Translations under genes and position numbers: made by a program
NCBI GenBank assembly: GCA_009823505.1
Contig: VZQC01000392.1
Location: forward strand, 3,496,246 to 3,560,245
DNA length: 64,000 bases
Reading direction: 5' to 3'
Source of the DNA: Rhizomys pruinosus
Taxonomy: Eukaryota; Chordata; Mammalia; Rodentia; Spalacidae
Shown: positions 32,530 through 43,560 of the stretch, in pieces
How positions within the stretch are numbered: position 1 is the first letter of the stretch
Layout of the letters: every line of letters starts with the position of its first letter
Notes under the pieces: model-generated
Databases searched by the model: none
The model's input: only the letters and a program-made list of their open reading frames with translations
What the model was told of the DNA's origin: nothing

Positions 32530-34883
32530 TGTGAGTCATCCCTCAGCACTCTTGGTGGACCTTCCCAGAAGGGTGAGCTGGCAGGTGGAGGGAACTTTAC
32601 TGCATAAATTTGGTTCTGGGTTCAATACTTCTTCTATAATTAAAATGTAAATATCAAGAATAAAGTTAACTTGCTTCATATCAGGCGTCTTTCTACCTTT
32701 TGTCTCTTGGGTAGTTCTGACATCTAACCAAGCACCCAGTACTGATAAGCCTCGTCTCTTCTTTCAAGAAAAGTGCTTCTCTCTGCAGGATGTCTGCGGT
32801 TCCTAGACACAGCTGTGTAGGGTAAAGTCCGAGCTCTTTGCTCTCCCCTCACGAGTGCAAAGAAAATCAGTCCCTGCCTCCCACACCAACATGTGGGTCC
32901 TGCACAGTGGCCCAGGGTGCTCTTCGCTTGTCCTCGTCAGCACTTCACCAAGCTCCTTTCTTTACTTTCTGAGGAGCATCGGACCTCCAGCCATCCAGCC
33001 AGCACCTGCTCACCTCCTGCAACCTCGCCCAATCAGGACCTCTGTCACCAGGCAATGCACTTGAGCTACAACAGATGAGTTACCTAAGGCTCATCCCCTA
33101 TCCTTTGGCATCTGCCACCACCTGCTGCCCAGGGAAGCTGTCACAGAAGCACAGAACCAGCCCACCACAGACACTCAGCCCAGCAGAGGCTCAGCCATTG
33201 TCAGGCTAAATGCTCCTCCCAAGAGAAGCTGAGAACATGTCAGGAGCCACATATGGGCCAAGTTCTGAGTCTCCATGGTGCTCTGAAAGGTGGACCTCTG
33301 GGTTTCTGTTGCTAGGACTCTGGGATTAGGGGGTCTCAGCCCAGGGTATACTTGTAGGAGTAACGATGAACAACCCACACTTCTCAGGCTTATGCCACCT
33401 CCTTAGAAGGTCCTGAGCAACCCGAAGTTCTTTGGCTCTGACAGCAGCAGCACAGACCCACTCCAAGCTTGGCTTCACCGTCTTGCTCCCTCTGGGATCA
33501 GGTTCCAAGGAGACTGCAGGGCAGCAGTGGCTTCTTGGGGAAGAGGAAGCCTTGCCTCTTTGCTTCAGAGTACCCTCAAACCTGGGCTCCATGGACAGCA
33601 GTCAGTAGGACAAGACAAGCTCTTAGTGAATCAGAGACACTAACTAGTGTCTTTGACTTAGTGAGTCAAAGACACGAGTTAGGTCTCATGTTCTAAGAGA
33701 CAAAAAAGAAGACTGAGATCCTCCAAATAGACAGAAAAGCCAGGGGACAGATGCAAGCCAAAGGCTGGGGTGGGGGGCAGAGGTGCCACTGCTCTGCCCT
33801 GTGTCCCGGCAGGGGCCATGCACCGCAGTGAATAGATACTGCAGAGCCTGTGTATGGACATCTTCCATGCCCTGAAGGAGCTCCCAGGAGCACTAAGATT
33901 ACAGGGCTTTGGAGACAGCCAGCAATGGACTCCCACTCCATGGAGGTCCTTCCTGGCTCACGGAGGCTGACCAGTGCCAAGTGCCAGGTGTCTACTTGGA
34001 CACAGAGCTGCCGCAGGGAACAGGATATACCCAGAGCTGCCCTCAGGGAAGGGGACGCACATAGAGTCTGCATGGTAGAACTTGTTATGAACCTGATTTC
34101 TCATCTGAAGAATGTAGATAACAGATTTTATTCCACAGCGACTGAAGAGTAAGGATGGCCAGGGATTTCAAAATGCAGAAGCAGAGAGTGCTCCCTGAAG
34201 TCGGCTATATCCTTCCCATCCACACAGCCCAAAGCCACTGCTAGTGTCCAGGCAGCTAGAGGCATGAGGTCATGCTGGGCTTTCGGACCAGACGGCAGGC
34301 CTAACCAAACCTTCTTTACACACAGAGGCTTGGCTCCCGCTGCCCCTACTGTGAGGACTCAAGGGGTTCGGAAGAGCACAGGCCTTGCTGCATGCGCTAC
34401 AAGCCACAAGAACCAGAGTTCTGTCCCACACAGCAGGAAGTGGCAGGGTGAAGGGCCTCTCTGGAAAGCTCTGCCTACTCTAAAAGCTCCAACCCTCTGG
34501 GAATTTCTCCCCCTTCTCCTGCCTGGCTGGTAACACCCTAAGTTCCAGTCAAAGACCTGGGTGGCAAGCAGCTCTGCCCCTTGTGGCTCTACTCAAAACA
34601 CACCACACTTCCTAGAGTCCTATGTGTTCACACCCTGACCCCCACCACACTTGCACTGAACCCACACCCTTCCTCCCCTGACTCTCCTGATGCTAAATCC
34701 CTCCACTTCCTGATAGTTTGGGCTGTTAGGTTACAACACTCGAATGTCAAAGGCCCCGGGCCTCAGTATTCTTCCACCCCTGAGGCTCTCTGAATGTCCA
34801 GTTTCCAGCACCCCACAATAAGGCATATCCCTGGGGTGTGGGTTATGCACCTTTTCGGGCATTTAATATTTGAACATCTTCAG
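32530..34883. other. Unique sequence with one strong hairpin
   Basis: No SINE recognised for over 2 kb. The inverted repeat at 33634-33687 is listed separately. Short frames on both strands lack domains or splice context. Confidence 0.4.
33634..33687. other. Hairpin-forming inverted repeat (54 nt)
   Basis: Perfect 12-bp inner arms GTGTCTTTGACT (33647-33658) and AGTCAAAGACAC (33664-33675) surround a 5-nt loop. Outer arms (GAGAC..TAACT and AGTTA..GTCTC) pair with a small mismatch. Total stem is about 22 bp. It is short for a microRNA precursor, so it may be a palindrome without function. Confidence 0.85.
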
Positions 34884-34916
34884 TTATTATTATTATTGTT
34901 ATTATTATTATTATTA
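34884..34916. repeat. (TTA)n microsatellite
   Basis: ATT triplets with one TTG interruption, immediately upstream of a B4-like SINE. Confidence 0.95.
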
Positions 34917-34919
34917 GTT

Positions 34920-35070
34920 GGGGAGGAGTGTGTATGCTACTGCACATGTGTTGAGATCAGAGAACAACTTTCAGAAATCAGTTCTCTTTCCACTATGTAG
35001 GTTCTAGGGATCAGGTCATCAGCCTTGCTGGCCAGTGCCTTTACCCATTGAACCACTTGTCTGACTCTGA
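34920..35070 (-). mobile_element. B4-like SINE
   Basis: Minus-strand B4 features: 'tgttgagatcagagaacaac', 'cagttctctttccac', 'ggttctagggatcaggtc' and 'cctttacccattgaacca'. Confidence 0.8.
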
Positions 35071-35756
35071 ACAGCCTCAGAGAGGTGCCAGCTCCCAATG
35101 GAGGCAAGGACATTGCCACTAGCTCAGTCCTGGTGACAGCTAGAGGGCAGGCTGTGGCCCAGGGCCATCTGTGGCTTGGCTCCTGTCCTGCCTCTCTGAG
35201 AGTTGAGAATCACTGTCTGGGATCACCAAGCTGACCCCAGAGGCCGTGTTACAGATCCAGCCAGGGAATCACTCCTGACTTTGGCGTCTAGCAGTTCCCA
35301 GGTCCCCTCCCACCTGTTTCCTGACCTCGGTTATGAACTGAACCTGAATTCTGGTCCCCACACTGATGTGCACCATGCTCCTCTCATGGGCTTCCTTCTA
35401 CAAAGCTCTGACTGACCAGACACAGCACTTGCCCTGGCCCAGGCTCTCCTCAGCCATGGCCCTGCCCATACACTGCCAGCCTGGATTGAACCTTAGGATA
35501 AGGTGTTTGGTTTTCTCTGGTGGAGAGCATGGCCTGCAGCAATGCTACTCAGGACAAGTGAAGTTTCCACTAAGCATGTGTGTGCACTGTGGGAACTGTG
35601 GAAGAGGACTAGTCAGCCAAAGCTGACATCTATGCCACTGACCACTTCAATCTGAGAGCTCAGGAGGGGTTTCGGGCCACACTGACAACAGTACTTTCAG
35701 GAAGTCATGACTACAGAATTGGTACCTGGTTATAGTGACTCAAATTCTGTTTGGGG
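35071..35756. other. Unique sequence, nothing recognised
   Basis: No repeats or exons recognised. Confidence 0.45.
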
Positions 35757-35858
35757 GGAGGTTTAATCCAGGGCCTCACTCTGTAGCCAACATAGGCCTT
35801 GAACTGTGTCAGATCTTCCTGACACAGCCTCATAAGTGCTAGGAAAGCAGATGCCACT
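35757..35858 (-). mobile_element. Old B1-like SINE
   Basis: Minus-strand remnants 'cagggcctcactctgtagcc' and 'cataagtgctaggaaagc'. It is strongly diverged. Confidence 0.55.
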
Positions 35859-36336
35859 ACTGAGGAGGAAAAGGTGTATATTTTATAACTTTTGATATAA
35901 TCTTTTACGTTTCAATTGCTTTGTTTTACTTACTAGGTAGATACCATGAAATGCAACTCTAAGATGCTTGGAGCTGTTATGTTTGTATTACCCAGAGATG
36001 TTTGATTACTCTGCAAAGTCTTGAAGCTCTGTACTAGCTATGCCTGGCTACTGATAAGGATGTAAGTTAAGGAAATAGAAAGTTCACCAAATGGTTTAGT
36101 CTAGGAAAAGCAGATCAAACATGCCAGAAATCTAAACTGTGGATGATATCTGATTTTGTAAATTGACAAATGACCATTTGACCAGGTTCCAGTCTAATAT
36201 GCCTGGCTGAGTTATAGATCAAAAGGTGGTAGCTGCCCTGACCCTGCCTGGGGTATCTACTTTAAAAACTATGTTGACTGAGTGAACGCAGGAATTTCTT
36301 GACATAACACGGCCCACCATGAAAAGAAACAAAGGG
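35859..36336. other. AT-rich sequence, possibly part of an LTR-like element
   Basis: Lower GC than the surroundings. It may form one element together with 36833-37140, split by a B2, an AAAAT repeat and a B1, ending with 'ctttgagaacttttctg' and an AATAAA-like stretch. I cannot match a family. Confidence 0.3.
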
Positions 36337-36541
36337 GGCTGGAGAGATGGCCTAGCGGTTAAGAGTGCCGATCGCTCTTACAGAGGACCCGGGTTCTGAA
36401 ACTCCAATTCCAGGGGAACTCCAGTTCCAGGGGAGTCCGACACCCTCTTCTGACCTCCGCGGCATTGCACGACACGGGTGCATACACTTGCATGCAGACA
36501 GTACATTCATACACATACAGAAATAAATAAAATTTAAAGAA
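36337..36541 (+). mobile_element. Young B2 SINE with the B box deleted
   Basis: Carries the subfamily's internal duplication and is flanked by 'aaaagaaacaaaggg' on both sides. About 35 bp between 'acccgggttc' and 'tgaaactcc' are missing, removing most of the B box and the 'cagcatccacatgg' part. Confidence 0.94.
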
Positions 36542-36584
36542 AAGAAAAGAAACAAAGGGCTCAGGTGCTAATTATAAAACGATG

Positions 36585-36632
36585 TAAAAATAAAATAAAA
36601 TAAAATAAAATAAAATAAAATAAAATAAAATG
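36585..36632. repeat. (TAAAA)n microsatellite
   Basis: About nine pentamer copies directly before a B1. Confidence 0.95.
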
Positions 36633-36640
36633 ATGATGTA

Positions 36641-36821
36641 GCCAGGCGTGGTGGCCACGCCTTTAATCCTAGCACTTGGGAGGCAGAGGCAGGCGGATCT
36701 TTGTGAGTTCCAGGCCAGCCTGGTCTACAGAGTGTGTTCCAGGACAGCTGGGGCTACAGGGAGACCCTGTCTCAAAAAGACCAAAAAAAAAAAAAATAAT
36801 AATAATAAATAAATAAATAAA
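36641..36821 (+). mobile_element. B1 SINE
   Basis: Full-length B1 with an A-tail of AAT/AAAT repeats. The target duplication 'aaaatgatgatgta' lies on both sides. Confidence 0.95.
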
Positions 36822-37145
36822 ATGATGATGTAAAATTGACTATAAAATCCTCATCTGTACCATAGATCGGGGCCCAGCTTCTAATAACTTCTGCTGCTTC
36901 TGGGATCCTGATGCCTGAGTAATAACTGAGCTGCCACTTCCAGGGCTGTGCTGGGGCGCTCTGCTCTTTGAGAACTTTTCTGAAACATTACCACACTGGC
37001 TCTAAATCAAATTTGTGCTTTGTGATCACTGTTAATGTTGTTGTTCCTTAAATAAAATAGTAGGTTTCAGCCTACTCTTGGCCATAATTTCAACCCCAAA
37101 ACTGGGACTCTGACCTGAACTGTGAACTTATATTCTAAACAAAGG
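36822..37145. other. AT-rich sequence, nothing certain
   Basis: Contains AAATAAAAT near 37051. Possibly the 3' part of an interrupted LTR-like element, unassigned. Confidence 0.3.
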
Positions 37146-37746
37146 GATTTGTTCTGTAGACAGCACCTTCCAGGCAGACGTCTCAGACGTCTTCCACATC
37201 ATATAAGGGATTTGGTCTGTAGGCAGCACCTGCCAGGCAGACGTCTTCCGTGTCATATAAGGGATTTGGTCCGTAGGCAGCACCTGCCAGGCAGACATCT
37301 TCCGAGTCATATAAGGGATTTGATCTGTAGGCAGCACCTGCCAGGCAGACGTCTTCCGTGTCACATAAGGGATTTGGTCTGTAGGCAGCACCTGCCAGGC
37401 AGACGTCTTCCGTGTCACATAAGGGATTTGGTCTGTAGGCAGCACCTGCCAGGCAGACGTCTTCCGCGTCACATAAGGGATTTGGTCTGTAGGCAGCACC
37501 TGCCAGGCAGACGTCTTCCGAGTCATATAAGGGATTTGGTCTGTAGGCAGCACCTGCCAGGCAGACGTCTTCCATGTCATATAAGGGATTTGGTCTGTAG
37601 GCAGTACCTGCCAGGCAGACGTCTTCCCTGTCATATAAGGGATTTGGTTTGTAGGCAGCACCTGCCAGGCAGACGTCTTCCGTGTCATATAAGGGATTTG
37701 GTCTGTAGGTAGCACCTGCCAGGCAGACGTCTTCTGCATCATATAA
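37146..37746. repeat. 54-bp tandem array, ~11 copies
   Basis: Unit runs from 'gggatttggtctgtaggcag' to 'cttccgtgtcatataa'. The first unit has a 9-bp extra duplication ('ctcagacgt'). Copies differ at few positions, mainly the base after CTTCC. Because 54 is divisible by three, frames on both strands stay open as 18-residue repeats (for example CRQHLPGRRLPCHIR). The flanks add no start or coding context, so I treat it as a minisatellite. Confidence 0.95.
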
Positions 37747-38933
37747 GAAAGGCAGGGGCCGTCTGAGCCAGGCTTGACATTGTGGATAGACCTGTTGCTC
37801 AAGCTCCTTCACTGAGGGACCCTGGCAATAACGTGGTACCCCAAAGCAGGAGGACCCAGGAGCAGGAAGAAATGCCCCACCCTGAGGTCACACAGTGGTT
37901 CCAGCTATGTCCTCAAGCCTGATGACTTGTGACCCACTGCCTGACTGACCTTCACAGTAATTCCTGCTCTCCCCACGTACAGGGTCCGGGGGCCTCCTGT
38001 AGGAAACCACGCCCATGTGTCAGGCCACCAGACCACATGCTCTCAGCTCCCAGATGGTCTCAAGGAGACTGGTGGGCTTCTGGGGCCATCTGCCTGGGGG
38101 TGCCAGGCGAGTGGTCCTAGCAGCCACTCAGCCCTACATCCTAGCTCAGTCACCCCCCACAGGAAGACAACAAAAGCATCAAAACTTCACACTCAAACGA
38201 GTGACCCAGCTGTAGTAGACAGGCTCTGACCACAAGAAAACATTAAGACACACGGCCTTTAAGAAAATCACCAGCCATGTCCATGGCCCAGGTGGTCCGA
38301 CCAGCCCCATCCAAGCTGGGTGGGCACTCTGAGGTCAGACCAATGGTCTTCCATTAACCAGAGCTGCCCGTGTCACTCAGGGGACCCACGCCCAAGGCTG
38401 TGCCCAGGACACACAGACAGACATGCAGGCTCACTGTGCTCTACTCACTCACCAAGGCACAGGTCAGCAGGGCCAGGCAACCGCTATCCTCAGGGGTGTC
38501 CCACCTGCAGGACCTGGAGGTGAAACACAGTCATGAATGTGGTACATAGATTCAGGGAAACTGAGAGCCACACAGGAACCTTCCCACCTACTACAACAGG
38601 AATTCAAGCCAATGCTAGGGCACCCCTGCAGTGGGGGGAGGGGTGGCAGATCCACCACTTCCTGTCTTATCAATGAACCAACCTGAGACAGCCAGTGCTC
38701 ACACCCCAGGACACGAGGGCCACTTCCCTTACCTATAGGCCCTTCGGCAGGGGAGGCAGCCATACCTGCCCTGCACAGCAGAACAGCCCTCCTGGCCCCC
38801 AAGACTGTCGTGCTTGGAACTGCTGCCCTGCCCACTACGTGCACCCTGCCCCTTCCCAACCCCACAGCACCTCTGCCCGCCCCGGCGTCACACAAGCCAG
38901 CAGCCAGGGTCCAACACTGCAAGACCCTCTGTT
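37747..38933. other. Unique GC-rich sequence, nothing recognised
   Basis: No SINE recognised. The minus-strand 152-codon frame (38464-38922) shows no domain. Confidence 0.4.
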
Positions 38934-39360
38934 AGCTCATTTTAAATTGCAGCAAAATGTGTGTAACATAAAACTGACCATCTTAACCATGTTTGGGGCA
39001 TGAGTCAGTGCCGTCAAACATACCTGTGTGGCTGTGTGCCCACTGGCACTATCCACTTCCAGAACTTTCTCAACTTCCCAAAGGGATGCTCTGGGCCCAC
39101 TACACACTAACACCCTGCACTCCACACCCTGGCACCTAAGCTGCAACTTCCTATCTCCACAAATCTGACACTCTAGCAGCTCTTGTAAGCAGAGTCATAC
39201 AAGTCATCTTTCTGTGACAGACTTTTCCATTAATTGTAACGTCCTCCTTTCACCTATGTTGTTACGCATTACAATCTCATTCACGTTTAAGGCCAAAGAA
39301 CATTCCACTGATGTCCACTGCAGACAGGATGCCTGTGTCCCTGTTCCTCAAATTCACAGC
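38934..39360. mobile_element. Ancient L1-like fragment
   Basis: Diverged sequence with the order typical of old mammalian L1 3' regions: 'gtaacataaaactgaccatc', 'tatccacttccagaac', 'agagtcatacaag', 'cctatgttgtta' and 'acattccactgatg'. No open reading frame remains. Confidence 0.5.
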
Positions 39361-39654
39361 TTGAAGTTGACACCCAAGACAGTATAGGAGGTAGTACCTT
39401 TGGGTTGTATTAGGCTTGGTGGTCTTATGAGAGGATAGGCATGCATTAGCACTATGAACAGCCAGTTTCTGTGGTTTGGCCCTGGGAGCCTGAGGTAACC
39501 TGATCTAGATGCCCAAACTTAACACACAGCACATTTTCTTCTAAGGCTTTCTAGGGTCTATTCTTTTCTAATGTGATCTGAAGCAGAACAGCAGTTATTT
39601 CTTGGTTCCTAGCCAAGACCATGTTTCAGACTTGTGTTTGTTTTTGTTTTGTTC

Positions 39655-39725
39655 TCGTTCATGGTACTAAAGGTTGAACCCAGGTGCTGAGCATGCACCA
39701 CTAAGATTCATCCTTAGTCCTTTGT
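39655..39725 (-). mobile_element. ID-like SINE remnant
   Basis: 'actaaaggttgaacccaggt', 'gagcatgcaccacta' read as the reverse of the ID tRNA-like head. Degenerate. Confidence 0.45.
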
Positions 39726-39743
39726 CTCTCAACATTAATTAGA

Positions 39744-39884
39744 TTTTTGGAGACAGGGTCTCACTATATAGTCCAGACTGGCCCCAAACTCACTAGAAAG
39801 CCCAGGCTGGCCCCTAACTCACAATCCTCCCGCCACACCACCCCCAGTGCTGGGACTACAGGTGTGTGCCACCGGTCTGGCCAT
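39744..39884 (-). mobile_element. B1-like SINE with internal duplication
   Basis: 'tttttggagacagggtctc', two copies of 'ctggcccc.aactcac', 'cagtgctgggactacagg' and 'gtgccaccggtctggcc'. The repeated middle suggests a slipped copy. Confidence 0.75.
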
Positions 39885-40165
39885 CATGCAGTATTTTAAG
39901 CTTCCCTGACTGGTCCTTGGTCAACACAGCTGCTGAAGAGAGGACTTCCCACTTTGAGCTCCGTCCCTTTGTCGTAGCAGGAGCTTACCCAGCTCTGCTG
40001 GGGCTGCACTGTGTTGGCGCTCTCGCTGGGGGGCTGTGCAGTAGTTTCTCTGCTTCTTCCACACTGGTTAATTAAGCTTTTTGGATATAAGTTTTTACCA
40101 TATTTGGAAAGTTTTCAGACCTTACTTTTCTCTCACCACATGCCCTTTTCCAATAAATCAATTCC

Positions 40166-43053
40166 CTGTGCTGTCTCACCTGACACAGTCCACCAGAGTC
40201 GTCCCACCTGACACAGTCCACCAGAGTCGTCCCACCTGACACAGTCCACCAGAGCCGTCCTGACGCAGTCCACCAGAGCTGTCCCACCTGACACAGTCCA
40301 TTGGAGCCGTCCCACGACCTGATGCAGTCCACTGGAGCCGTCCCCCCACCTGACGCAGTCCACCAGAGCCGTCCCACCTGACACAGTCCACCAGAGCCGT
40401 CCCACCTGACACAGTCCACCACAGCCATCCCACCTGATGCAGTCCACCAGAGCCGTCCCATCTGACGCATTTCACCAGAACCGTCCCACCTGACGCAGTC
40501 CACTGGAGCCGTCCCCCCACCTGACGCAGTCCACTGGAGCCGTCCCCGCACCTGACGCAGTCCACCAGAGCTGTCCCACCTGACACAGTCCACCAGAGCC
40601 ATCCCACCTGATGCAGTCCATTGGAGCCGTCCCACCACCTGACACAGTCCACTGGAGCCGTCCCCCCACCTGACGCAGTCCACTAGAGCTGTCCCACCTG
40701 ACACAGTCCACCGGAGCCATCCCACCTGACGCAGTTCACTGGAGCCGTCCCCCCACCTGACACAGTCCACCAGAGCCATCCCCCCCACCTGATGTAGTCC
40801 ACCAGAGCTGTCCCACCTGACACAGTCCACCAGAGCCGTCCCACCTGACGCAGTCCACCGGAGCCATCCCCGTCCCCCCACCTGATGTAGTCCACCAGAG
40901 CTGTCCCACCTGACGCAGTCCACCGGAGCCATCCCACCTGACGCAGTCCACTGGAGCCGTCCCACCTGACGCAGTCCACCGGAGCCATCCCCCCACCTGA
41001 CACAGTCCACCAGAGCCGTCCCCCCACCTGACACAGTCCACCAGAGCTGTCCCACCTGACGCAGTCCACCGGAGCCATCCCACCTGACGCAGTCCACTGG
41101 AGCCGTCCCACCTGACGCAGTCCACCGGAGCCANAAGCTTTTTGGATATAAGTTTTTACCATATTTGGAAAGTTTCCAGACCTTACTTTTCTCTCACCAC
41201 ATGCCCTTTTCCAATAAATCAATTCCCTGTGCTGTCTCACCTGACACAGTCCACCAGAGTCGTCCCACCTGACACAGTCCACCAGAGTCGTCCCACCTGA
41301 CACAGTCCACCAGAGCCGTCCTGACGCAGTCCACCAGAGCTGTCCCACCTGACACAGTCCATTGGAGCCGTCCCACGACCTGATGCAGTCCACTGGAGCC
41401 GTCCCCCCACCTGACGCAGTCCACCAGAGCCGTCCCACCTGACACAGTCCACCCAGCCTCCCCACCTGATGCAGTCCACCAGAGCCGTCCCACCTGAAAC
41501 AGTCCACCGAGCCGTCCCACCTGACCAGTCCACCCAGCCATCCCACCTGATGCAGTCCACCAGAGCCGTCCCACCTGAAACAGTCCACCGGAGCCGTCCC
41601 CCCACCTGACACAGTCCACCACAGCCATCCCACCTGATGCAGTCCACCAGAGCCGTCCCACCTGACACAGTCCACCAGAGCCATCCCACCTGATGCAGTC
41701 CATTGGAGCCGTCCCACCACCTGACACAGTCCACGGAGCCGTCCCCCCACCTGACGCAGTCCACAGAGCTGTCCCACCTGACACAGTCCACCACAGCCAT
41801 CCCACCTGATGCAGTCCCAAGCGTCCCACCTGACGCAGTCACCGGAGCCGTCCCCCCACCTGACACAGTCCACCAAGCCACCCACCTGACACATCAACCC
41901 CCCCAACCTGATGTAGTCCACCAGAGCTGTCCCACCTGACACAGTCCACCACAGCCATCCCACCTGATGCAGTCCACCAGAGCCGTCCCACCTGACACAG
42001 TCCACTGGAGCCATCCCCCCACCTGACACAGTCCACCACAGCCATCCCACCTGATGCAGTCCACCAGAGCCGTCCCACCTGACACAGTCCACCGGAGCCA
42101 TCCCACCTGACGCAGTCCACGGAGCCATCCCCCCACCTGACCAGTCCACCAGCCCCACTGACCAGTCCACCGAGCCATCCCACCTGACCAGTCCACCGGA
42201 GCCTCCCACCTGACACAGTCCACCGAGCCATCCCACCTGACACAGTCCACCGAGCCATCCCACCTGACACAGTCCACCGGAGCCTCCCCCACCTGACACA
42301 GTCCACCAGCCATCCCACCTGACACAGTCCACCAGAGCCTCCCACCTGACCAGTCCACCGGAGCCATCCACCGACACAGTCCACCAGCCACCACCTGACA
42401 AGTCCACCGAGCGTCCCACCTGACGCAGTCCACCGGAGCCTCCCCACCTGAACAGTCCACCGAGCCCCCATGCACGTCCCGCGCCCACCTGACACAGTCC
42501 ACCACAGCCATCCCACCTGATGCAGTCCACCAGAGCCGTCCCACCTGACACAGTCCACCGGAGCGTCCCACCGACGCAGTCGCCAGCTCCCACCTGACAC
42601 AGTCCACCACAGCCATCCCACCTGATGCAGTCCACCAGAGCCGTCCCACCTGAAACAGTCCACCGGAGCCGTCCCCCCACCTGACGCAGTCCACCGGAGC
42701 CATCCACCTGACACAGTCCACCACAGCCATCCCACCTGATGCAGTCCACCAGAGCCGTCCCACCTGACACAGTCCACCACAGCCATCCCACCTGATGCAG
42801 TCCACCAGAGCCGTCCCCCCAACCTGATGTAGTCCACCAGAGCTGTCCCACCTGACACAGTCCACCAGAGCCATCCCCCCACCTGACGCAGTCCACTGGA
42901 GCTGTCCCCCCACCTGACACAGTCCACCAGAGCCATCCCACCTGAAACAGTCCACCGGAGCCGTCCCCCCACCTGACACAGTCCACCACAGCTGTCTCAC
43001 CTGCCACAGTCCACCGGAACCATCCCCCCACCTGATGCAGTCCACCGGAGCCG
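40166..43053. repeat. 29-bp minisatellite, assembled with an internal false duplication
   Basis: About a hundred copies of a 29-bp unit of the form CACCTGACGCAGTCCACC plus GGAGCCGTCCC, with 31-32-bp variants having extra C. Minus-strand open frames of several hundred codons (repeating WTVSGGTALVDCVRW-like peptides) are artefacts. The array is interrupted at 41134 by one N followed by a second copy of its own left flank. From about 41450 to 42600 many units carry 1-2-base deletions. Confidence 0.95.
41134..41134. other. Single-N assembly join
   Basis: One undetermined base inside the 29-bp array. Sequence 41135-41460 repeats 40074-40400, including about 90 bp of non-repetitive flank, with only one mismatch noted. 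A scaffolding or gap-fill overlap is the simplest explanation. Confidence 0.93.
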
Positions 43054-43223
43054 TTTTTTTCATTTACTTTCCAGTTTCACTTTATGCAGCTCTGTCTGTG
43101 TACACTCATCTCTCCTGCAGTGTTTAACTGACCTTCAGCCCACACACTTCTCATCCTGGAATCCAAGTCGGTTGTGCAAGTGTCTGCATTTACATGTGCA
43201 CATGCACATGTATGGCCTCATTG

Positions 43224-43257
43224 CGTGTGTGTGGTGTGTGTGTGTGTGTGTGTGTGT
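43224..43257. repeat. (GT)n microsatellite
   Basis: Nearly pure GT repeat preceding an old SINE remnant. Confidence 0.95.
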
Positions 43258-43312
43258 ACTCATGAGTGGAGTACAGAGGACAAGTCCGTGTCAGCCTCAG
43301 AAATGCCACCTA

Positions 43313-43400
43313 CCTCCTTTGAGACAAGGTCTCTGGCTGGCCTGAAGATCAGGCTGGCTGGCCAGTGAGTCCCAAGGATCCTCCTGCCTCTGCATCCCCA
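43313..43400 (-). mobile_element. ID_B1/B4-like SINE remnant
   Basis: 'ctttgagacaaggtctctgg', 'ggctggctggccagtgag' and 'atcctcctgcctctgcatcc', as in the B1-derived half of B4-type SINEs. Confidence 0.6.
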
Positions 43401-43404
43401 AAGT

Positions 43405-43560
43405 TTTGTTTGTTTGTTTTTGTATTTTTGAGACAGGGTCTCCCTTTAGTCCCAGGTGGCCTGGCGCTCTTTATGTAGACCAGGCTGACCTTGAACTCAG
43501 AGATCCACCTGCCTCTGCCTCCTGAGTGCTGGGATTAAGGAAGTGTGCCACCATGCCCAG
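43405..43560 (-). mobile_element. B1 SINE
   Basis: Minus-strand B1: 'tttgagacagggtctcc', 'tgtagaccaggctgaccttg', 'cctgagtgctgggattaagg' and 'gccaccatgcccag'. Confidence 0.92.

Noticed and set aside
37146..37746. CRISPR-like array of 54-bp units
   Set aside because: Repeats are contiguous without unique spacers, in a mammalian genome; it is a minisatellite.
40072..43031. Minus-strand open frames of up to 782 codons with WTVSGG-type repeats
   Set aside because: They are translations of the 29-bp minisatellite, cross an N and an apparent assembly duplication, and have no start or splice context.
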